Made by a program: the position numbers and the translations under genes
Notes under the pieces: generated by a model
Seen by the model: the letters and a program-made list of their open reading frames with translations, nothing else
Database searches by the model: none
Told to the model about the DNA's origin: nothing
NCBI GenBank assembly: GCA_014860005.1
Contig: JACZKP010000076.1
Span: forward strand, 62,001 to 126,000
Length of the DNA: 64,000 bases
Source of the DNA: Verrucomicrobiota bacterium
Lineage (GTDB): Bacteria; Verrucomicrobiota; Verrucomicrobiae; Limisphaerales; UBA11358
Reading direction: 5' to 3'
Shown here: positions 9,647 to 19,700 of the stretch, in pieces
Layout of the letters: every line of letters starts with the position of its first letter
Numbering within the stretch: the first letter of the stretch is position 1

Positions 9647-10291
9647 TCAAGTGATTGTTTTATGGGCACTTGCTCCCAAAAGACGATCCAATTTGCTCTC
9701 ATACACCCTTTCGAGCTTTACCTCGTGCGCCATCAGAGCGGCGCAGTTCTCGAAATCTCGCCGCTCGCCGGAAACCAGCTCCACTTCGACTTCCGATATC
9801 GTGGCTCCAGATTCCAGAGAACTTAGAACATCCCAAGACACCTCAAGTTCCAGGGCCGGTCCCCGGAGCAAGGCCTTCTGGTGTTTCCCGACCAACGCAA
9901 GGACCATCCGTGCGGTGGCTCGCACGTCCGCTAGTCGCTGGCGCGCCTCGCCTTCAGGGACTTTCTCAACAAGCTGATCAATGACCTCCGGGAGTGCAGC
10001 GGGCATGTCTTTCTTTATCGAAACCTCCAATGTTGCCCCCGAATTATCATCAGCTTTGAAATCGTAGCGACACCACTCGCCGGGGGCGATTACGCAACGG
10101 AAGCGGCAACCAATTTCCTTTAGTCTGCTTCCATCATCAAAGTAAACATGAATTCGATGAACCACCGCTTTCCTAACGCACTCGAAACCTTTCTGTCCAC
10201 TCAGCCAACTCAGAATTCGCCCGAACTCGGCGTATCCGCCTAGAAATTTGGCTTCCACCTCAATGGGAGGGTTGGTTAGATTGAATGTCAT
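9647..10291 (-). CDS. CYTH-domain (triphosphate tunnel) protein
   Basis: The 214-aa protein has the family-defining ExExK near its N-terminus (EVEAK, residues 11-15), then alternating charged strands typical of the tunnel barrel: IHVYFDD, FRCVIAP, YDFKADD, LEVSI and finally ISEVEVELVSG. CYTH/TTM enzymes bind metal and hydrolyse or transfer phosphates of triphosphorylated substrates such as thiamine triphosphate, tripolyphosphate and RNA 5' ends (fungal Cet1), or make cAMP (class IV cyclase). Its start overlaps the kinase stop (ATGA at 10288-10291) and the next gene downstream is the polymerase. Removal of 5' triphosphates from the polymerase's transcripts, or hydrolysis of a signalling nucleotide, are attractive roles, but the substrate cannot be read from sequence. 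Confidence 0.85.
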   Translation of the reverse strand: MTFNLTNPPIEVEAKFLGGYAEFGRILSWLSGQKGFECVRKAVVHRIHVYFDDGSRLKEIGCRFRCVIAPGEWCRYDFKADDNSGATLEVSIKKDMPAALPEVIDQLVEKVPEGEARQRLADVRATARMVLALVGKHQKALLRGPALELEVSWDVLSSLESGATISEVEVELVSGERRDFENCAALMAHEVKLERVYESKLDRLLGASAHKTIT

Positions 10292-13200
10292 AGCGTGCTC
10301 ACTTTGGTGTTACCGAAGCCGTCGCGCAGCACCCGCCAACACCAGGCTTGCAGATCCGGGGGCAGGTCGGAACGGGGCCGGAGGACGACCAGCCAATTCT
10401 TTCCAAAAAGGATGGAGGCCATTGGATGACTGCTCTTGGCGATCTCGGAATAGAGCCCGTCAAAGTAGGGCACATGCACCTCGGGAAAAATGTCCTCATA
10501 CTTTAAACGGAAGAGGAAGGCCGCCATATCGTGGAAGCCATCTGTATCAGCCAGACATTTGAGTTCCTTGCATTGCACTCCTTTCAAGTATTGCGGAGAA
10601 ACGATGCGGGAAAGATTCAGGATGAAATCATCGTGCGAACAGCTTCCCGCTACGGTAGGGGCAGATGTTGCGGCAGTCTCAATTCGCTTCAGCGCTTCGC
10701 GGAGTTTTCCCATCTGTTCGTAAAACTCGGTTGGAAGCCTCCCTTGGAGAACCTTGCGTTCGTCATCGCTGAGATCCGACCAGACTTTTGCGGCTAGTAA
10801 CTTCTGGCCGAATACAATCGTCGGCGCATCACCGTTATTTTTCCAAGATATAAGCTGGCTGCTGTCGAAGGGCGAAACCTCGACCTCGCCATCGGCAAAA
10901 ACGTTCTTCCACATTGCTGACCACTTGCCTGAAATATCTGTTACATCCGCAGCCCCCAGCAGCGTGTGAAACTTGGAATCATAGCCGGTAACGACCTGAA
11001 CGTCGAAGCTAGGGATACCCATCACGGCTTTCTTGGCCGAGATGGACGTCATCGTGAGATGGTTCACTTTCATGCAGCCGCACTCCTTGCGGAGCTTCAT
11101 GAGGATTTTATCCACCTCGCCAAGGGCTTCGGAGGTTTCAACCAGTGCCCATCCGTGGGTATCCAGTGAGGTATTGGCCGCTTCCTCGCTCCGGCACAGC
11201 GGGATTCCAGCCTTTTCGAGAATATCAATGGTGCCTCCCGACTCGCCCCTTGATGAAATCTTGATAAGCGGTTTGTCGGGCTGATCCGGATCCGCCAGGT
11301 GCTTGAGCATCTCGAAGGAAGGATACGTGTTCCCAGGACGGCCGGTAGAGGCGTAGTCGATGTAGTTTTTCTCAGTCTTATCTTTGCGAGCCTCCGGGAA
11401 TTGGGGGGCCATGTCGGTCGGGCGCGAGGCCTGAACCATCGCCTTCGTGAACACAGCCAGTGGCACGGCTTCCTCGGCCTTCTTGGCCAAGTCAAAATCT
11501 CTTACATACCAGAGCAACTCGTGCATCCAGCGATTGCGACCTGGCAGATGCTTGTCGCGCAATAGCCGCAGCAATGCAGTCCAATCGTCGTTGTTTTTAT
11601 AGTCGGGAAGCTTTTTTAATGGGGTGAACGCACCTTTGGAGAGCACATCAGAGAGGACTTTCATCAACGGCTGAGAGCTTCCCTCGGAACGTGCTTTCCG
11701 CACCGCATTAACTGCCTCCCATACGGCCTGCTGTTGGACCGAGCGCGTATCCGATTTCGTATCGGATATTGCATTCGGTTTCGTATCCGCCGAGGCGATG
11801 ATCCCGTTCTCGGCATCCAAAGCTTCGAGTAGTGCCTCCAGCTTCCAAAGAATCACCTTTGCCGGGAAAGGCGCGTTCGGATGCTTTCCGGACTGGTAGA
11901 GGTGCTTGAACTTGAGGCAGCACATGGCGTAAACCACCCGTCCTAGCAGGAACTCCCGACCGCCGATCCCGAGGTCTTCAACCCGCTTGTGGACTTGCTT
12001 CAAGTAGGCAACCAACCCCTCGAATCGCTCCTTCAAGCTCTCGGGGACAGCCGTGGGCTTCTTCTCAAATTCCTCCCAAAGGTGGCTGACATCCGAAACC
12101 CTGCGAAGGTTGAGCGTGTCCTCGAATCGGCGGAGCATGCGGCGGGAATCCTGATCATTTTCAACGCATCCAATCTGTCTCAACTCCCAGAACAATTCTT
12201 GGGCGATTTTGTGGTAGGCCTCGATTTCTAGCTTGGCGAGGTCGAAGACAACCGGACGGTCGTCCTCCGCTTTGTCAAAATCGATGAGCCACGGGAATAG
12301 GCCGTCCCCTTTCTCGTGCAGGAGGATGTTCCCGAGGTTCAGGTCGCCATGGGTTGGGCCGATATGGAATTCCTCGCTCCAGTCAATCGGATGCCACGGA
12401 TGGAAATAATCACGACACCGCTGCCAAGCGGCGTTGTTCGGTTTCACACCGTTGCCAGATTCGAGAATCCCGTTTGCCTCAAGCAGCTTCTCAATGCCGT
12501 TTGTCCAGCCAGCGAGCAAATACTTGCGGGATTCGTTCTGTTGGTCGCCGCCATTTTTTCTCTTTCGTGTGATTTTGAATGAAACTGGCAGTCCAACCAG
12601 TTTGATTGGGCTATGCGCTAGCGATGCCCATCGCTTTGCTATTGCGGCTTTTGTTTTCTTGGCATCGGGTTCCTTGCCGTAGCCAATTTTCAAATCTACT
12701 TTAACGCCAAGAGTGTGCTCCAATAGCCGCAAGCGTGATTCGTTCGGATTGATTTCGTCGATTTCCAAGCTCTCGATGGCCAACCCTGTGATGTCACGGC
12801 AGTCTCCTTCGCCCTCGCCATTCCACCAATCCTCCACCGTTTTCCAGCGTCGATAGGCCATCTCCCGGCGCGATCGCGCGTCCTTTCTGCTCAATGCGTT
12901 TTGCGTAAAATCAAACGGCTCCACGCCCGAATTTCCTGGCGCTTCAAAGTTGATCTCGATATGCGCCGGGCTAACTCGATCGAATGCCTTGAACACGCTC
13001 TTCGCCCGTTTGGTAAGGTTTCCTTGATAAAGCGGGTCGAGCACGCCGTCGAAAATTTCATCCACGAGCTGCACGCACTTGTCGGGTTCGGAAAGTCGTT
13101 TCCTCAGCCAATCCTCTAGGCTGCGGGTTGATTTTGCAGCAATATCGCGAATCGCCTCCTCGGGTGCGGCGAAGCTTTGGGACATCCCGCACCACTCTTC

Positions 13201-14259
13201 GTAGCGGTAGGGACCGGTGAGGACGTGGGCAACCGACGGTCCGAGACAGCCTGCAAAGACGTCGCGGTAACCCTTTCCTTCCCTGGCCAGAGCCCGCCAA
13301 TCCTTGCTCAATTTGATTTGGACTGGCCGAAGCCAACGGCCATTGGCAGTCTGGCCGCGCACAACGAAAGGGCGTTCCGTTCTGGATTGGCCCTCGCCAA
13401 AGAAGCGCAGAATCTCGATCCCGGTGGCATCCGGCACCAAGGCCCGGAGCAGGCGCTCAACAGGCGGCTCGGACTTGCCTAGCAGATCAGTTTCGGTCAG
13501 TTCGAAGGCATCAAGAAATTTCTTCCGGCATTCCCGAGCATCCGGAGTCGTGGCGAGGATGAAATCGCCATCGGAAGAGCCCACCGGGGGACAGTGATAA
13601 CGGGCAAATTCCCATTCGAGGAGGCGGAACCACAATTTTCCCGCATCGAGAATATTGTCCTCCTTGGGGTTCCAATCGTCTGGCAGATCATGGTTGAACC
13701 GCAAGCCTTCCGGCTTGTCGAAGCAGCTTGATGCGCCTAGCTGCATCGCCCTTTGGAGAACGTGTTTGTCCTGGATCGGCGACCAGACAAAGATTGGCAG
13801 ACTGGGCTTGGCACGTTTGATCAGGCGGATCAATTCCAGCCCGAACCAAGGCGCTTTGTTAGTAGCCTTCTCCTCCCGGTCGCAAAACTCCCACTGCATA
13901 TCCACAATCGCAGCCAAGGGGCGACGCAGCCGCCGGATTTCCGCTTTGATGATCGGCAGCAGATCATCGGCGCTGCTGCCTCCCTTGGTATGACGCTCAT
14001 GCACGGGCAAGACCGGGCGGCCGACATCGAAGAACTTCTCAAGCCCTTCCATGCGGTTCTTCCATTCGGTTGCTATCTTCTCGTTCGCGATCCCTTCCAA
14101 ATCGTCCAGGACCAAAATGCCTGGTTTGCCGCGAATCTGAGTCAGCGCATCCAATGCCCTCATCGCCTCGGTTGGCTCGACCCAACGGGATTTGCCCTCA
14201 CCGTCACCGGCGAGGGCCTTCCATTGGTCATTCGGAGATTTAAGCTTTGGTTGATTCAT
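10288..14259 (-). CDS. Receiver domain fused to an aminoglycoside-phosphotransferase-like kinase
   Basis: The 1323-aa protein opens with a CheY-like receiver: acidic pair LDD (51-53), phospho-acceptor VD120, switch Ser160 and KP at 182-183 are all in place. A kinase-fold region follows: a VQIK-type lysine at 316, a catalytic HGDLNLGN (637-644) and a metal-binding IDFD (659-662), the order seen in APH/choline-kinase-like phosphotransferases. A large insert of about 250 residues separates the two lobes. Residues about 830-1323 are unrecognised. It overlaps its upstream neighbour by 20 bp and the CYTH gene by 4 bp. Family knowledge suggests phosphorylation of a protein or small molecule; coupling to receiver phosphorylation is inference. 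APH-like domains are known in bacterial conflict 'ternary complex' systems, which may be relevant. Confidence 0.85.
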   Translation of the reverse strand: MNQPKLKSPNDQWKALAGDGEGKSRWVEPTEAMRALDALTQIRGKPGILVLDDLEGIANEKIATEWKNRMEGLEKFFDVGRPVLPVHERHTKGGSSADDLLPIIKAEIRRLRRPLAAIVDMQWEFCDREEKATNKAPWFGLELIRLIKRAKPSLPIFVWSPIQDKHVLQRAMQLGASSCFDKPEGLRFNHDLPDDWNPKEDNILDAGKLWFRLLEWEFARYHCPPVGSSDGDFILATTPDARECRKKFLDAFELTETDLLGKSEPPVERLLRALVPDATGIEILRFFGEGQSRTERPFVVRGQTANGRWLRPVQIKLSKDWRALAREGKGYRDVFAGCLGPSVAHVLTGPYRYEEWCGMSQSFAAPEEAIRDIAAKSTRSLEDWLRKRLSEPDKCVQLVDEIFDGVLDPLYQGNLTKRAKSVFKAFDRVSPAHIEINFEAPGNSGVEPFDFTQNALSRKDARSRREMAYRRWKTVEDWWNGEGEGDCRDITGLAIESLEIDEINPNESRLRLLEHTLGVKVDLKIGYGKEPDAKKTKAAIAKRWASLAHSPIKLVGLPVSFKITRKRKNGGDQQNESRKYLLAGWTNGIEKLLEANGILESGNGVKPNNAAWQRCRDYFHPWHPIDWSEEFHIGPTHGDLNLGNILLHEKGDGLFPWLIDFDKAEDDRPVVFDLAKLEIEAYHKIAQELFWELRQIGCVENDQDSRRMLRRFEDTLNLRRVSDVSHLWEEFEKKPTAVPESLKERFEGLVAYLKQVHKRVEDLGIGGREFLLGRVVYAMCCLKFKHLYQSGKHPNAPFPAKVILWKLEALLEALDAENGIIASADTKPNAISDTKSDTRSVQQQAVWEAVNAVRKARSEGSSQPLMKVLSDVLSKGAFTPLKKLPDYKNNDDWTALLRLLRDKHLPGRNRWMHELLWYVRDFDLAKKAEEAVPLAVFTKAMVQASRPTDMAPQFPEARKDKTEKNYIDYASTGRPGNTYPSFEMLKHLADPDQPDKPLIKISSRGESGGTIDILEKAGIPLCRSEEAANTSLDTHGWALVETSEALGEVDKILMKLRKECGCMKVNHLTMTSISAKKAVMGIPSFDVQVVTGYDSKFHTLLGAADVTDISGKWSAMWKNVFADGEVEVSPFDSSQLISWKNNGDAPTIVFGQKLLAAKVWSDLSDDERKVLQGRLPTEFYEQMGKLREALKRIETAATSAPTVAGSCSHDDFILNLSRIVSPQYLKGVQCKELKCLADTDGFHDMAAFLFRLKYEDIFPEVHVPYFDGLYSEIAKSSHPMASILFGKNWLVVLRPRSDLPPDLQAWCWRVLRDGFGNTKVSTL

Positions 14260-14683
14260 TGAAGCAGAGGCCCATGATCTTATTAGACTGCAGAATCAGC
14301 GCTGTTTCTGGATCGTTCGGGTCGAAAGGGATCGGTGTTTTGCCCAAACGCTTGAGATCGGTGATCCGGCAGCAGCCGTCGCGGGAGGCAGTATCCCGGC
14401 CCAGCAGACGGAAGATGAGAGGCAGTCGGTCGCCGCCATCCCTACCCAGCATTTCATCAACGCTGGAACCAAAGAACGTGATCAGCGCGCGGGCCGTGAT
14501 TCTCTTCTTCTCCACGCATTGAATTACCTTAGCAAGCCTGCGCCAGTAATGAGTCGAGCCAACCCAACCCTCGTGCCGGATCACGACGATGACTTTGGGG
14601 TCGCCTTTCCATTCGAAAATCTGTCGGCAGGCTTTTCGGAGAGGTCCATCGGCACCAATGTAAACTACGGTGTTCTGTTTCAT
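14240..14683 (-). CDS. Small alpha/beta protein of unknown function
   Basis: The 147-aa protein is read from ATG 14683, 7 bp after the stop of the receiver-domain gene; an upstream frame extension would overlap that gene by almost 100 bp and is less likely. The sequence alternates hydrophobic strands and helices (NTVVYIGADG, KVIVVIRHEGW, RALITFFGSS), like a reduced Rossmannoid or receiver-like fold, but no receiver acidic pair or phospho-acceptor can be assigned. The C-terminus overlaps the start of the kinase gene by 20 bp, so translation is probably coupled. It may be an adaptor for the kinase; I do not recognise a family. Confidence 0.75.
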   Translation of the reverse strand: MKQNTVVYIGADGPLRKACRQIFEWKGDPKVIVVIRHEGWVGSTHYWRRLAKVIQCVEKKRITARALITFFGSSVDEMLGRDGGDRLPLIFRLLGRDTASRDGCCRITDLKRLGKTPIPFDPNDPETALILQSNKIMGLCFNESTKA

Positions 14684-14690
14684 ATTGCGT

Positions 14691-15983
14691 TCAAGACGTC
14701 GTCCATTCCACGCCTTCGGGCGGATTGTAGCTCCAGTTTGCGCCAGTGGACTGGACGTAGTCCTCAATATGCTGCGCAAAGTCGGCGAAGCCGTTCTCGC
14801 GAAGACAATCTTTCACTCGCTTCATCCGTGCCCGAAAAAGTTGGGCGGCGGGAGAGTCCTTACCTCGACGATCTTCACCGAGCTGATCGTAGTTGCCGCC
14901 TGCCGCGTGGAGGTCGTCTTGAGCGAATGCACTCGGAGTCAAGCTGCCGCCTTCTTCAGACGCGTTCTCGCTTGGCTTCATCCGCTGGTAAGCGGTTTCG
15001 GCTGCGTCAGCAAGCGGACCCAGTTCTCGAACAATTCGGGCGATTTCGGATTCCTCCGCCGTGGTCAGGTCTTCGTCATCCTCGAATTTGCGCAATTCAC
15101 AATACCGGCTGAACTTCAAAGACAGCGCTGCGCGGATCAGTTTCTCTTGTTCCTGTGTGGTAAGTTCCTTCCATCCAATTCCTTGAGCCTCAAAGTAGGC
15201 CGCCACCGGGTCTTCACCTTGTTCCGGGCGGGCAGGCGTCCTTTCCGATTTCGGTTCGATGGCGAGGGCTTCCTCCGGTGTCACTGAGACATTCCGGTCT
15301 CGGGAAAGAAGATAATGCAGGGTTTTGAACCCGGATAAACTGGGCAGTGTCCGGATTTCACCGCAATCGAAGCGGATTTGCCAATGCACAGCAGAGGTTT
15401 CGATGAATGTGCGCTTCCGTTTCTGGCCTTTCGGCTGTATCACCCGTTCAAGGCTCGCCACCTCAATTGGACGGAATATGTAACGCAATCGGCTGACCTC
15501 ATCATAGACCAGCGCGATCTGTTCAATGCGGTTGGAGAGCAACGTTTCCGCCTGGCTCTTTTCAGTCGATGCCGATGGTTTCTCGACAACCAGGAGTCGT
15601 TCAGCGGGAAACCGGGCATAGGCGTCCCGTCGGAGCTGCTTGCGCAGCCGTTCCCCAGTCAAGCTTCCCATCGTCCCATCCACCGTGACATCCAATTCAA
15701 CGCCAGTCAGCAAAGCAACCATCCACGCCGAGTGAAAGCGCTTGAGAGTATCCAAAACGTCAAGTCCGCTCAAGATTGCGTCCCCAAGGTTCACATCCAA
15801 TGAGACAAAGTCGTATGGACTCGATTTCGCATCTTTCGCCAAACGCCTCGCTGCTTCGGCCGTCACGGCCTGCTCGATGAGCGGTTGATAGCCGTGATTG
15901 GTAAATACTGTGCGATACAAGCCGGTGAGCTTGGCAAGAAGCTGCGGCTCGTCTTCGACGATTAATATGCGGAGAGATTTCAT
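14691..15983 (-). CDS. Response-regulator-like protein with a non-standard output region
   Basis: The 430-aa protein begins at ATG 15983, inside the stop of the preceding gene (ATGA overlap). Residues 1-140 form a receiver: VEDE (acidic residues 10-12), phospho-acceptor Asp63 in SLDVNLGD, Thr93 in LLTG and Lys135 in VEKPS. The rest has no recognisable DNA-binding domain. It contains a basic linker (PKGQKRKR), then a mainly helical C-terminal half rich in Glu, Arg and Lys with a Pro/Ser-rich break. Family knowledge says the receiver should be switched by phosphorylation. No histidine kinase is identifiable in this operon, so the phosphate source is unknown. It probably acts through protein contacts with its neighbours. 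Confidence 0.85.
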   Translation of the reverse strand: MKSLRILIVEDEPQLLAKLTGLYRTVFTNHGYQPLIEQAVTAEAARRLAKDAKSSPYDFVSLDVNLGDAILSGLDVLDTLKRFHSAWMVALLTGVELDVTVDGTMGSLTGERLRKQLRRDAYARFPAERLLVVEKPSASTEKSQAETLLSNRIEQIALVYDEVSRLRYIFRPIEVASLERVIQPKGQKRKRTFIETSAVHWQIRFDCGEIRTLPSLSGFKTLHYLLSRDRNVSVTPEEALAIEPKSERTPARPEQGEDPVAAYFEAQGIGWKELTTQEQEKLIRAALSLKFSRYCELRKFEDDEDLTTAEESEIARIVRELGPLADAAETAYQRMKPSENASEEGGSLTPSAFAQDDLHAAGGNYDQLGEDRRGKDSPAAQLFRARMKRVKDCLRENGFADFAQHIEDYVQSTGANWSYNPPEGVEWTTS

Positions 15984-16759
15984 TTGGGGGTCTCGGCCCG
16001 GTGGGGAGACAGCCACTCGGCAAGCTGCTTCGTCCCATCCATCCACTCCTGCGGCGTGACAGATTCGGTCCCGGCTGCCTTGAGCCAACTGCGCAGAAGG
16101 TTGCCATTTCGATGACTGGGGGGGCGACAAAAAATATCCAGTAAGTATTCACAGCCCGAAAACGCAGCCACAACCGCACGGACCGCCTCGCGGAGCGTAT
16201 TTTCATCCCTTACCGCTGCCGCAGTACGGAGACTTGCCAGCGAGGCGTGCTTTGCATCTGCTGCCCGATGCGCCCAAAGGGGAACTAAATCCATCGGCGG
16301 CACGCTGGCCAGCAGTTCGAGTAGATCCGTGAAGGACCCCGAGCGCCGCCACACCGCATGGCCTGTGTTTCCGGGATCAATCCGAGGAAGACCAAAACCA
16401 GCGGCAAGAGCCGTTTCAAATTCCTTCGAAGCGTGCGCTGGAAGGACGAAAATAAAGGCCAATTCATGCTGATCACCGGCCGGCGACAGTTTGCCAACCC
16501 AATCCCAAACCGCCTGATGGCATTCAAGGGCATCGGCGGCGGACATGCTCCCAGACACCGCAAGAATAGCTCGCGAGAGTCGGTCCAAGACTTGGGGATA
16601 TCCTCTGTCATTGTTCGCCTCTGGTCCGGCTTGAAGCTGTCTCAAAGGAAGGGCCGCCGCTCCCAGCACGGATGACAGTGCTAACGCATATAGACCGTCA
16701 CCAGTCAGCAACGTCTCTGGTTTGTCGGCGAACCATTCATTTGGAATAGGGGTAGGCAT
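15980..16759 (-). CDS. Unknown protein of the receiver/kinase operon
   Basis: The 259-aa protein starts 7 bp after the receiver-DUF3800 gene and overlaps the receiver gene by ATGA. It is rich in Ala and Leu and looks largely helical, with one strand-like stretch (LAFIFVLPAHAS, about 100-111) that might be the core of a small alpha/beta domain. There is no signal peptide, membrane segment, metal site or nucleotide-binding motif. Tight packing between two receiver-domain genes suggests a partner or scaffold role. I cannot name a family. Confidence 0.8.
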   Translation of the reverse strand: MPTPIPNEWFADKPETLLTGDGLYALALSSVLGAAALPLRQLQAGPEANNDRGYPQVLDRLSRAILAVSGSMSAADALECHQAVWDWVGKLSPAGDQHELAFIFVLPAHASKEFETALAAGFGLPRIDPGNTGHAVWRRSGSFTDLLELLASVPPMDLVPLWAHRAADAKHASLASLRTAAAVRDENTLREAVRAVVAAFSGCEYLLDIFCRPPSHRNGNLLRSWLKAAGTESVTPQEWMDGTKQLAEWLSPHRAETPK

Positions 16760-16766
16760 TCTGGGC

Positions 16767-19700
16767 TTACTCCTGAACCGCTGGAACAGGGTTCTGAATG
16801 CGGTAGCTTTGTGGCAGAGTTACGTCGGTCGCCGCAACCCGCGCTCCACTGATCTCGATGGGATTCTTTATAAACTTCAGAACCGCTTCGGCTGAGGCCA
16901 AATCAAGGATGAACTCCACCTTTTCATCACTCACGAACATCCGTATGGCCATTGGCTGAGGAATGGAGATATTCGATTGGAGGGCGGTTAAGAGCCTTGA
17001 TTTGTCGCACCCCACAGATGCCTTGATCAAAACCCGCCAGCGAATTTGCGAAGATTCAGATTTTTGCGTCGCAGGATCAATTCGCGCAGGCACGGACGCC
17101 GCGGGGGCTGTTTGGCGCGGACGAGTTGCTACAGATCGTGTCTTGGATTCACGGAACAAACCACGTAGGTCATCACTTAATAATTTCTCCGGCCAGGTGC
17201 TCGCCTTCTGCCGCAAATACTTTTCAGCGCGCAATCCTTTCCGGACTGAGTCCTCCTGGGATAGATTGATCTTGGCCAACCGCCGTATGGATTTTCCCGG
17301 ACTGGCATGCCGACAGGCATCCAAAAGGGCGAGAAATTCATCCGTCAGTGGTTGAATATATCCGGCTTCGAACCAGTCTCCCACACACAAAGGGATCTGA
17401 TTGCATTGCCGGTAAAGAGCCATCCGCACGATCCAGTCTGCTAAGTAATGAATTTGCTTTGGATCAAGCCGGGTAGGGTCATAGAGTTGGCTATTAATCC
17501 GAGGCGTCTGGCCTTCCTTTTGCCATTTGGAGACGATATCCTCGTAGTCGTTTAAGGTTACCCCCCTAGCCATTACTATGTCTGGCTGATTATCCAGGCT
17601 GGCCCGGGACTGAAGAAGTTCCCTCACCAAGCGATATACAGACCCCATCTCCAAACTTGTGTATTGCCATTCCCCTTTCCGTTCTTTGAATTCAATGCCA
17701 TAGGCCTGTTGCCAAATTCTTTGTGTGTTGGGGTCGTGTACGGTCTGCTGTCTAGTCGCGACGTGAATAAAAAGTGAATCTGCTTTCAGATCAATCCAAG
17801 GATGCTCAAAAAAAAGGGTCTCGAGGTTCGTTCGCAGAAGAAAGTGATAGACGTTATCGAGCGAGTTTCGGTCGAAAAGGATGGCGCTATCCAGCCGGGT
17901 GTCTCTACTAAAACGGAGGAGATCAGGCTCTATGAGCGCGAACGCCGCTATCCGGCTCTTTCCCCCCAACGCACAAGCCACAAAATCCAGTGCCTCTGCC
18001 TCCTGCTGACCGTTCGGCGTGGGCTTCTTTGGGTAAAAGGAAATACGCGGAAGCTTGTCATCCACTTCATCGGCCCTGATGCGATCGGGCGCATAATCGG
18101 ACACACCCCACTTTGCCGGCGCTTGATTTATTTGTTTGTGGAACATTTGCTGCGCTTCAGCATTATCATGCTGCAGCATTATCCCACCAACGGCGAATCC
18201 GGGATCGCGTTGGTTGAACGGATCCCCAGACTCATCAATGTAAATCTCGATGATGCCACCTTTACGGCTCACAGACTCTCGAGGTGACGCAACAGGTTTT
18301 GAGATCGTCAAGCGGGCAAGTTCACGGCGAACTCGCAGAATACTTGCCGCCTTTTCAAGCGCTGCGCAGAAGTTCGCATGGAGGTCCATGACCAGATGGT
18401 TCCAATTCTGAGCCATACCGGTGAGAATCGGCTTCCGGAACGTCGTGATGATGTTGCCGTAGTCGTGAAATGGATCAATCAATTCGGTGCGATGGGTTGA
18501 AGAAAAGATCACGATTGGCAGCGTGGGATCCAAGAGACTGAGAATCCTGGGAAGTAGCGTCTCGCGGGGCTGCCCGGCGATTGCGTCACCCTCAAGTTCC
18601 CGCTCGAAGTCAATGAAACGGTTCGCGTCGTCGTCCAACCAAGGAAGCGGACGAGTCTTCTGCGCGAGCAATTGATTCCCAAACGCAACCAACTTCTCGT
18701 TGAACTGATCGGCGGTTTGCGTGGCGTTGGCATCAAACATTCGGAGGTCAAGAAAGAGCACAAACTCGTTATCAAAGTGATGACTGCCGGGGAGCAGGTC
18801 TGCCGCTGTGAGAGTGCGCCGGTCCTCCTTTAGCACTTTGGCCAGACGATCGGGGAGGCCTAGCATCGTCTGGTCAAATACGCTGGAGTTAGAGATTATC
18901 AAGCTCTCGCGGAAGGTGCGGCCTGTATTACGTAGCTCCACGTCGCCGACAAAACCAAGTGCGCCACGGACAAAGAATTCCCAAATATCCGCCATGTCGT
19001 CGATCAACACCGCCGCTCCGATGTCTCTTTGGAGTTGTGGGTTAACCCAGCATTGGAACCCACGGTGATCCTTGAGCCTCACCTGTCCAGTCTTAGCGCC
19101 AACTCCGCATGCCTGCACCAGGGCGAGAAGGAAATCCTGCGCCCAAGGGTCGCCTGGATGCGGGGATCCTTTGCCCACCTGGGAACCGAGCAGGAAGGCC
19201 CCCAGCACATTGCTCAGGGCGTGATGCTGCTCGCGGTCGGAGGTCAGCTCGTTCCAGATGGTCGCTTTGAGCAGGTCGGGAAGATGGGGGGCGGCCTTGG
19301 GAACGACCCGGTGGTCGGTTTTGGAATCGTGGAGCCACTGGCAGATGCCGTCGAGACTGGGAGCGTTCAGGACAGTGGCGCGCGGGACGAGGGTCTGGCC
19401 GGAGGCGTCGCGGGCACCGAGGATCGTCTGGAGCGCATGCGCAGCACCGCTGGCAAGGTTTGGCTCGCGGGGATCAATGACGGCAATAGCGGTTTTCGCG
19501 CCCGGAAACTTTACCTTCCAAGCCGCCAGCCACGAGGTGGCGGTGAAGTGGCTGCGGAAGTTAATGCCCTTGAGGCCGGGAGCACGGTTCTGAAAAACTT
19601 CGTCAGGCGGGTCGTTGCCGATGATCAGGATTTGCTTGCTCCCGTCGGTCCAGTCGCATTGCTGCGCGTTTATCGTGGGCAATGACGATTCAAGACCTTT

